Assembly (NCBI GenBank): GCA_028285185.1
Contig: JANQQD010000254.1
Span: 1 to 39,268, forward strand
Direction: 5' to 3'
Length of the DNA: 39,268 bases
DNA from: Anaerolineae bacterium
Lineage (GTDB): Bacteria > Pseudomonadota > Alphaproteobacteria > DSM-16000 > Inquilinaceae
In this document: piece after piece, positions 34,304-39,268 of the stretch
Layout: each line of letters begins with the position of its first letter
Numbering within the stretch: position 1 is the first letter of the stretch
Notes under the pieces: model-generated
What the model saw: the letters and a program-made list of their open reading frames with translations, nothing else
What the model was told of the DNA's origin: nothing
Database searches by the model: none
Position numbers and translations under genes: made by a program

Positions 34304-35521
34304 ATGCTGGAGCAGGCTGTGGGAATGCTGCCTCGGTCGGAAGTTGTCATTGTCGACGACGATCCGGAGGACTGCCTCTGGATAGAGCGCTGCCTGCGCC
34401 GGGGCAGCGGCAGCCTGTTGCAAGCGAGGTCCGCCAATTCCTATGGCGATGCGCTGTCGCTGTTGAACTCACGGTCTTTTGAAGGCGCTCTGATCGATCT
34501 CGACCTCGGTGCCAAGTCGGGTGTCGACCTGATCTCCGAGTTGGGTGGCCGCTCTGCAAAGACGCCGATGATCGCCGTTACCGGGCGATCGAGCCGGTTC
34601 ATGGACGAGCGGGCGGCGGAAGCCGGAGCCTACGCCTTCCTGGAGAAGGACTATCTCGATTTCGACCGGCTGGACCGCGCCATCCGGTACGCCCGGCGTG
34701 CGCATGCCGCAGAGACCCATCTGCAGGAACTGGCGCAGAACGCGTTGCAGGCGACAGCGGCCAAGAGCGAATTCCTGGCACGCATGAGCCACGATTTCCG
34801 CACGCCGCTGAACGCCATTCTGGGCTTTGCGGAAATGCTGGAATCGCAGGCCTATGGCGCCCATTCCGAAGCGCGGACAACCGAATACGCCCACTACATC
34901 GCCGAAAGCGGCCGGCATCTGCTGGACCTCGTCAACAATGTGCTGAGCCTGTCGCGAATCGAGGCGGGCCGGTACGAGCTGAAAAAGGTGTGGCTGGACC
35001 TGGCGGAGGTGCTGCCGCCGATGCTGCGGCTGGTGGCCGGGACGGCGGCGAAGAAGGCGATCAAGGTCGACCTGGTGCTGGGCCATGGCGGCCGCCTGCT
35101 GTTGGCCGATCAGACGGCGCTGAAGCAGCTGGTGGTGAACCTGCTGTCCAATGCCGTGAAGTTCACGCCCGAAGGCGGGCGGGTGGAACTGGTGACCGGC
35201 CTGGTGGACGGGGAACTGCATGTCGGCGTGCGCGACACCGGCGTCGGCATGTCGCCGGCCGAGATCGACATCGCGCTCAGCCCGTTCGGGCAGATCCGGC
35301 GGACCCATCAGGTCTCGCAGGAGGGCTCGGGCCTGGGGCTGCCGATCGTCAAGTCGCTGGTGGAATGCCATGGCGGCCGCCTGGTGGTGCGCAGCCGCCG
35401 CGATCACGGCACGCAGGCCATCCTGGTCTTTTCGCGGGATGCCGTCTCCGAAGCGGTGTCGAACGACATGTCCGTGCCGCCCCAGGGCGCCGGCCGACCG
35501 TCCGACTTGCAGTCCGCCTGA
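34304..35521 (+). CDS. Response-receiver/histidine kinase hybrid (REC-HisKA-HATPase)
   Basis: A 405-residue cytoplasmic signalling protein with no membrane segment. The ATG at 34304 is chosen because GGTGGAG (34292-34298) lies upstream; ATG at 34274 would add 10 residues. The N-terminal receiver (14-130) has the acidic pocket DDDPED, the phospho-acceptor Asp65 (ALIDLDLG), Thr in AVTGRS and Lys in FLEKDY. A short coiled linker leads to HisKA with His163 (ARMSHDFRTPLNAIL). The HATPase domain shows NLLSNAVKFTPEGG, DTGVGM, FGQI and GSGLGLPIV. The receiver-first order means an upstream kinase can control this kinase. Three CtrA-like sites precede it, and it is convergent (27 bp) with the CheR-PAS kinase, which may be its partner. 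Confidence 0.92.
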   Translation: MLEQAVGMLPRSEVVIVDDDPEDCLWIERCLRRGSGSLLQARSANSYGDALSLLNSRSFEGALIDLDLGAKSGVDLISELGGRSAKTPMIAVTGRSSRFMDERAAEAGAYAFLEKDYLDFDRLDRAIRYARRAHAAETHLQELAQNALQATAAKSEFLARMSHDFRTPLNAILGFAEMLESQAYGAHSEARTTEYAHYIAESGRHLLDLVNNVLSLSRIEAGRYELKKVWLDLAEVLPPMLRLVAGTAAKKAIKVDLVLGHGGRLLLADQTALKQLVVNLLSNAVKFTPEGGRVELVTGLVDGELHVGVRDTGVGMSPAEIDIALSPFGQIRRTHQVSQEGSGLGLPIVKSLVECHGGRLVVRSRRDHGTQAILVFSRDAVSEAVSNDMSVPPQGAGRPSDLQSA

Positions 35522-35548
35522 CCCGTCAGACCTTTCCGTCCGATCGAA

Positions 35549-38500
35549 TCACGGTGCGCCGGCCAGCGATGCCACCGGCAGCCGCACGCGGAACGTTGCC
35601 CCCTGGCCCGGCGCGGACTGTGCGCTGATCTGGCCGCCATGGGCCTCTGCGATGCGTTTGCAGATGGCAAGCCCCATGCCCAGACCGTCGATCTCGCCGC
35701 GACCCGTGAGACGCCGCAGCGGTAGGAAGATTTCCTCCTCCTCGCGCGCGTCGAAGCCGCGGCCGTTGTCGGCGACGGTAACGTCGCAGAGCCCGCTGTT
35801 GGGCTCAGCCGTTACGGCTGCGATCCGGATCGTCAGTCGACGGTCGGGGGATCGGTACTTGATGGCGTTGCCGATGAGGTTGTTGAACAGCACGGACAAC
35901 AGCCGATGCTCGCCGGTCACGGTCGGCAGATCGCCCACCTCCACCTCCGCGCCGGTCTCCTCCAGCGCCGGGGCGACATCGTCCAGGACGTCGGCGATGA
36001 CCGTGCTGACGGCCACTGGCCGCAGGCTGTCGGCATCGACGGCGATCCGATAGAGATCCAGAAGCGCTTCGATCAACGCACGCATCCGTTCCGCTGCCGA
36101 CCGGATGGTCGCGATGGTTTTGCGGCCGGTATCGCCAATCCGCTCGCCGAAATCCTCGTCCAGCATGGCCGCAAAGCGGTCGATCTTGCGGATCGGCTCT
36201 CTCAGATCGTGCGACGCGGCGGACGCGAAGGTCGCCATGCTGTTGCTCACCCGCATCAGTTCGCTTGTGCGGCGGCGCAGCGACTCCTCCGTTGCCGCGT
36301 GGTCCGACATGTCGATCAAGACCGCGGCCACGCGGCCATGCTCGTCTCCTGGAATGGCGTGCAGGGTCAGGTCGACGTCCAGCGTGCCGCCATCGGCGCG
36401 CAACAGGAAGGTGCGCACCGTTGCCGTCCGATCGGCCGGGTCCTTGGGCCGCCTGGCAGCAAGGGCCCGTAATCTGCCGGGGGAGTACTCCGGCAGCAGG
36501 TCGTCCAGGCTGCGGCCGGCCAAATCCGCCATGGTCAGGCCCGACCACAGGCAGGCCGCCCGATTGGCGTTCAGAATGGCGAAGCTGTCCGCAGTGGCCA
36601 GGACGACGGCGATATGGGTCACGTCCAAGAGCCGCGCCAGCGTCGTCTCCAGATCCGCCTGGGCACGGCCGAGGGCATGCGCATCCGACATGTCGACGAC
36701 GCTGACGGCGAAGCCGCGGATGTGGCCGTCGCTGTGGAAGTCTGGCTCATAGACCACGCTGCTCAGGATCTCTGTGCCGTCGTCCGGACCTTTGGCGTGG
36801 CGGGTGAAGCCGATGCGCTCGCCCCTCAAAACGGCCGCGATCCGTGGCTCTGCCTCCGCATACAGATCGGCCGGCAGGACGTCGCGGAGGCGATGGCCGA
36901 TGATCCGGCTAGTGGGCAGCTGCAGCGCCCGCCCGTAAGCGTCGTTGGCATAGCGGAACTCGCCGCTGGCATCGACATAGGCCATCTGACTGGGCGTTGA
37001 CCCCATCACGGTGCGCAGGATCTCTTCGCTTTCCCGCACGGTGTCCTCGGCCTGGACCACATCCTCGATGTCGACGAAGACGGCCAACCATCCCTCCAGC
37101 GCCCCGCCATCACCCATCAGCGGGTGCGCGCGCATGGCAACATGGCGGTCGGCTTCGGTCGGCTGGTGGCGCAATCGGAAATAGCAGGGGAACGGGGCGG
37201 GCTGACGCATCGCCGTGTCCCATGCGGCGCGCACACGGTCGCTGTCGTCTTCGGCTACGGCGTCCAGCCAGCCGCGGCCATGGCACGCTGCCTCATCCTG
37301 CCCGGTATAGTCATTCCAGGCCTCGGCCTCGCTGCGAAGGTTGGCGCCGGCATCGAGCTTCAGCGAGAACGCGCCGGTCAGCTCGGCGACCGTCTCGTAG
37401 TACTGCGTCCGCTCGGCAAGGGCGATCTCGACCTGCTTGTTGGCAGTGATCGAATAGACGGTGATCACGGCGCCATCCATCTCGCCCTTTTCAGCGCGAT
37501 AAGGCAGGCAGCGGATCTGCCACCAGCCGCCGTCATCGGACTGCCGATCCACTTGGACAACGTTTCGCGACTCAAGGGCCTGACGCACAAGCGCATACAG
37601 ATCCACATCGCGCAGCTGCGTGGTGATGTGCGACACGCTGCGGCCGACATCTTCGGGTATCAGGTTGACGACACGCGTGACCGCAGCGGTGAAGCGCCGG
37701 ATCTGCAGCTGGTCGTCGACGAAGATGACGCCGATATCCGTGGCGCTCAGCAGGTTCTGGATATCGCGGTTCAGCGACGCCAGCTCGGCATTCTGCTTCT
37801 GATACTCCGCATTGACGGTATAGAGCTCTTCATTGACCGACTGCAGTTCCTCGTTGGTCGACTGCAGCTCCTCATTCGCGGCCATCAGCTCTTCGTTGGT
37901 GGACTGCAGCTCTTCGTTCGAGGTCTCGACCTCTTCGATCGTCGCCTGCAGGTTCTCGCGCGTGTGACGCAGCTCATGCTCAAGGTCGAGGATCCGCTGT
38001 GCCGCCAGTTCGTCGGCATCGACGAACCGCATGGTGTCGGTCTGCGCCTGCACGCCCTCGGCAGGTTCCTCGAACGTCACCAAGAGGAAGCGGACCGGCT
38101 TGTCGCTGGTCGTCGACAGTGGCGTCACGGACAGCGTGATCTGCCGGCCCATGTCAGCGTCGGACAGGCGCACGCGCGGGAACACGGTTGTGCTGCGCTC
38201 GCGCATCGCCCGCTCGATCCCGGTCGCCAGCGGCACGCGCAGGCTGTCGTCGACCATGCGCAGGATATCCGACGACATCGCCCCCTTCGGCGGATGCAGA
38301 TAGCTGCGGGTCTCGCCGAAGGTATGCAGCAGCTCCCGCTCCGCCGTGATCAGGGCGCCGGCCGGGATGAACTTCTCCAAGAGGGCGGTATAGGCAGGAA
38401 AGAGCGACTGCTCGCGCCGTCTCGGCATGCCGGCCTGACGCGGCATGACGCTGGCATCCCGATCGTGCACTATCCCCAAGCCGAACAGCCCCTCAGGCGC

Positions 38501-39268
38501 CAGCGGCGTGTGGCGCGAGCTCTGCTTGCGAAAAAGCCGCCAACGGGAATTGAGCGCTTCGAACTCGTCCTCCTGTTCGCCGAGGGACTCGCTGGGCCCG
38601 AGAAACAGGAAGCCGCCCTGGCTCAGCCCGAAATGCAGCAGCGACAGCACTCGCGTCTGTGTCGACGGATCCAGATAGATCAGCAGGTTACGGCAGGTCA
38701 CCAGATCGAGCTTGGTGAACGGCGGGTCGCTCATCAGATTGTGGAAGGCAAAGACGACCCATTTCCGGATGGCCGGGATCACCCGGTACTCGTCATCGCT
38801 AACGGCCTCGAAGTATCGCTCTCGCCGCGCCGGCGAAAGCGCCTGCACACTGTGTGTGCTGAAGATCCCGCGTGTTGCCTTATCCAGCGCAGCGCGGTGG
38901 ATGTCGGTGGCGAAGATCTGGGCGGTGACCGGGAACCCGGCCCGCAAGCCCGCCTCATGCACCAGGATCGCGATGGAGAATGCCTCCTCGCCCGAAGAAC
39001 AGCCGGGTACCCAGATGCGGATCGGTCGCCGCGGTCCGACCTCCTCCACCAGAGGCTCGATCGCCTGGTGGACCAGCGCTTCGAAGGCATCTTCGTCGCG
39101 AAAGAACTCGGTGACCGAGATCAGAAGGTCGTTGGCAAGTGACTGGGCCTCTTCGGGGTCGCGTTCCAACTCCACCAGATAGTCTTCGATCCGCTCGAAG
39201 TTGCAGAGCTGCGCGCGGCGGATTATCCGGCGCATCACCATGCTGGACTTGTAGCTGGAGAAATCGAC
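35549..39268 (-). CDS. CheR-PAS-histidine kinase fusion, 5' end cut by window edge
   Basis: At least 1239 residues; the frame is open to the right edge, so the start is missing. Numbering from the first Met in view (39241): CheR methyltransferase (1 to about 245; [46 protein letters not shown]). Then about 427-484 is a coiled coil of repeated (S/T)NEELQS units, then several PAS domains (about 490-995), then HisKA with His1011 ([15 protein letters not shown]) and HATPase ([36 protein letters not shown]). This is the core of the alphaproteobacterial CheB-CheR-PAS-kinase architecture. A CheB methylesterase may precede it beyond the edge (the visible start FSSYKSS continues a CheR N-domain). No transmembrane segment is seen, so it is cytoplasmic. 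It may sense redox or ligands through the PAS domains. It is convergent with the CtrA-linked receiver kinase. Confidence 0.92.
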   Translation of the reverse strand, partial: VDFSSYKSSMVMRRIIRRAQLCNFERIEDYLVELERDPEEAQSLANDLLISVTEFFRDEDAFEALVHQAIEPLVEEVGPRRPIRIWVPGCSSGEEAFSIAILVHEAGLRAGFPVTAQIFATDIHRAALDKATRGIFSTHSVQALSPARRERYFEAVSDDEYRVIPAIRKWVVFAFHNLMSDPPFTKLDLVTCRNLLIYLDPSTQTRVLSLLHFGLSQGGFLFLGPSESLGEQEDEFEALNSRWRLFRKQSSRHTPLAPEGLFGLGIVHDRDASVMPRQAGMPRRREQSLFPAYTALLEKFIPAGALITAERELLHTFGETRSYLHPPKGAMSSDILRMVDDSLRVPLATGIERAMRERSTTVFPRVRLSDADMGRQITLSVTPLSTTSDKPVRFLLVTFEEPAEGVQAQTDTMRFVDADELAAQRILDLEHELRHTRENLQATIEEVETSNEELQSTNEELMAANEELQSTNEELQSVNEELYTVNAEYQKQNAELASLNRDIQNLLSATDIGVIFVDDQLQIRRFTAAVTRVVNLIPEDVGRSVSHITTQLRDVDLYALVRQALESRNVVQVDRQSDDGGWWQIRCLPYRAEKGEMDGAVITVYSITANKQVEIALAERTQYYETVAELTGAFSLKLDAGANLRSEAEAWNDYTGQDEAACHGRGWLDAVAEDDSDRVRAAWDTAMRQPAPFPCYFRLRHQPTEADRHVAMRAHPLMGDGGALEGWLAVFVDIEDVVQAEDTVRESEEILRTVMGSTPSQMAYVDASGEFRYANDAYGRALQLPTSRIIGHRLRDVLPADLYAEAEPRIAAVLRGERIGFTRHAKGPDDGTEILSSVVYEPDFHSDGHIRGFAVSVVDMSDAHALGRAQADLETTLARLLDVTHIAVVLATADSFAILNANRAACLWSGLTMADLAGRSLDDLLPEYSPGRLRALAARRPKDPADRTATVRTFLLRADGGTLDVDLTLHAIPGDEHGRVAAVLIDMSDHAATEESLRRRTSELMRVSNSMATFASAASHDLREPIRKIDRFAAMLDEDFGERIGDTGRKTIATIRSAAERMRALIEALLDLYRIAVDADSLRPVAVSTVIADVLDDVAPALEETGAEVEVGDLPTVTGEHRLLSVLFNNLIGNAIKYRSPDRRLTIRIAAVTAEPNSGLCDVTVADNGRGFDAREEEEIFLPLRRLTGRGEIDGLGMGLAICKRIAEAHGGQISAQSAPGQGATFRVRLPVASLAGAP

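Overview
The window comes from a GC-rich, Gram-negative bacterium, most likely an alphaproteobacterium of Rhodospirillales type. The reasons are the codon bias, CtrA-type operator sequences (TTAA-N7-TTAAC) in front of a histidine kinase, and the style of the housekeeping genes (lysS, hisS, mutL, glgC). I cannot name a genus.

Region 1 (1-13322) is the unusual part. It reads as a distant, previously undescribed version of the Pseudomonas Fap functional-amyloid system. A 3063-residue secreted protein carries 42 units built around (Q)QNNG. It is followed by a one-unit 115-residue relative, a Sec-exported C39 cysteine peptidase translationally coupled to that gene, a second small secreted subunit, and a lipoprotein. 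A convergent gene encodes an outer-membrane beta-barrel protein with an N-terminal coiled coil, like FapF. Three of the exported proteins (both small subunits and the barrel protein) carry, behind a Sec signal peptide, a near-perfect bacteriocin-type double-glycine leader (consensus [IL]SxxELxxxRGG). This is the expected target of a C39 peptidase, so the sequence itself suggests the processing scheme: a periplasmic C39 enzyme trims the small subunits and cuts the pore between its coiled coil and barrel. The giant repeat protein lacks this leader. Several RNA hairpins sit between the genes, including one pair of mutually exclusive hairpins over the ribosome binding site of the lipoprotein.

Region 2 (13323-19964): a gene-poor stretch with tRNA-Ser(GGA), a small membrane protein, an alpha/beta hydrolase, GT4 and GT9 glycosyltransferases, a LexA/CI-like S24 repressor, a branched-chain-type aminotransferase and an FkbM methyltransferase. 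The two glycosyltransferases and the FkbM enzyme could act on surface glycans.

Region 3 (19979-29659): lysS, a DinG/XPD-like Fe-S helicase, glgC, an AEC-family permease, a TerB-like protein, a fluoroacetate-dehalogenase-like hydrolase, and hisS.

Region 4 (29679-39268): a secreted protein of unknown function, an AT-rich low-coding patch with a 56-residue membrane peptide, a DUF533/TerB-like membrane protein, mutL with an intact endonuclease motif, a receiver-histidine kinase under three CtrA-like sites, and a large CheR-PAS-histidine kinase that runs off the right edge of the window.
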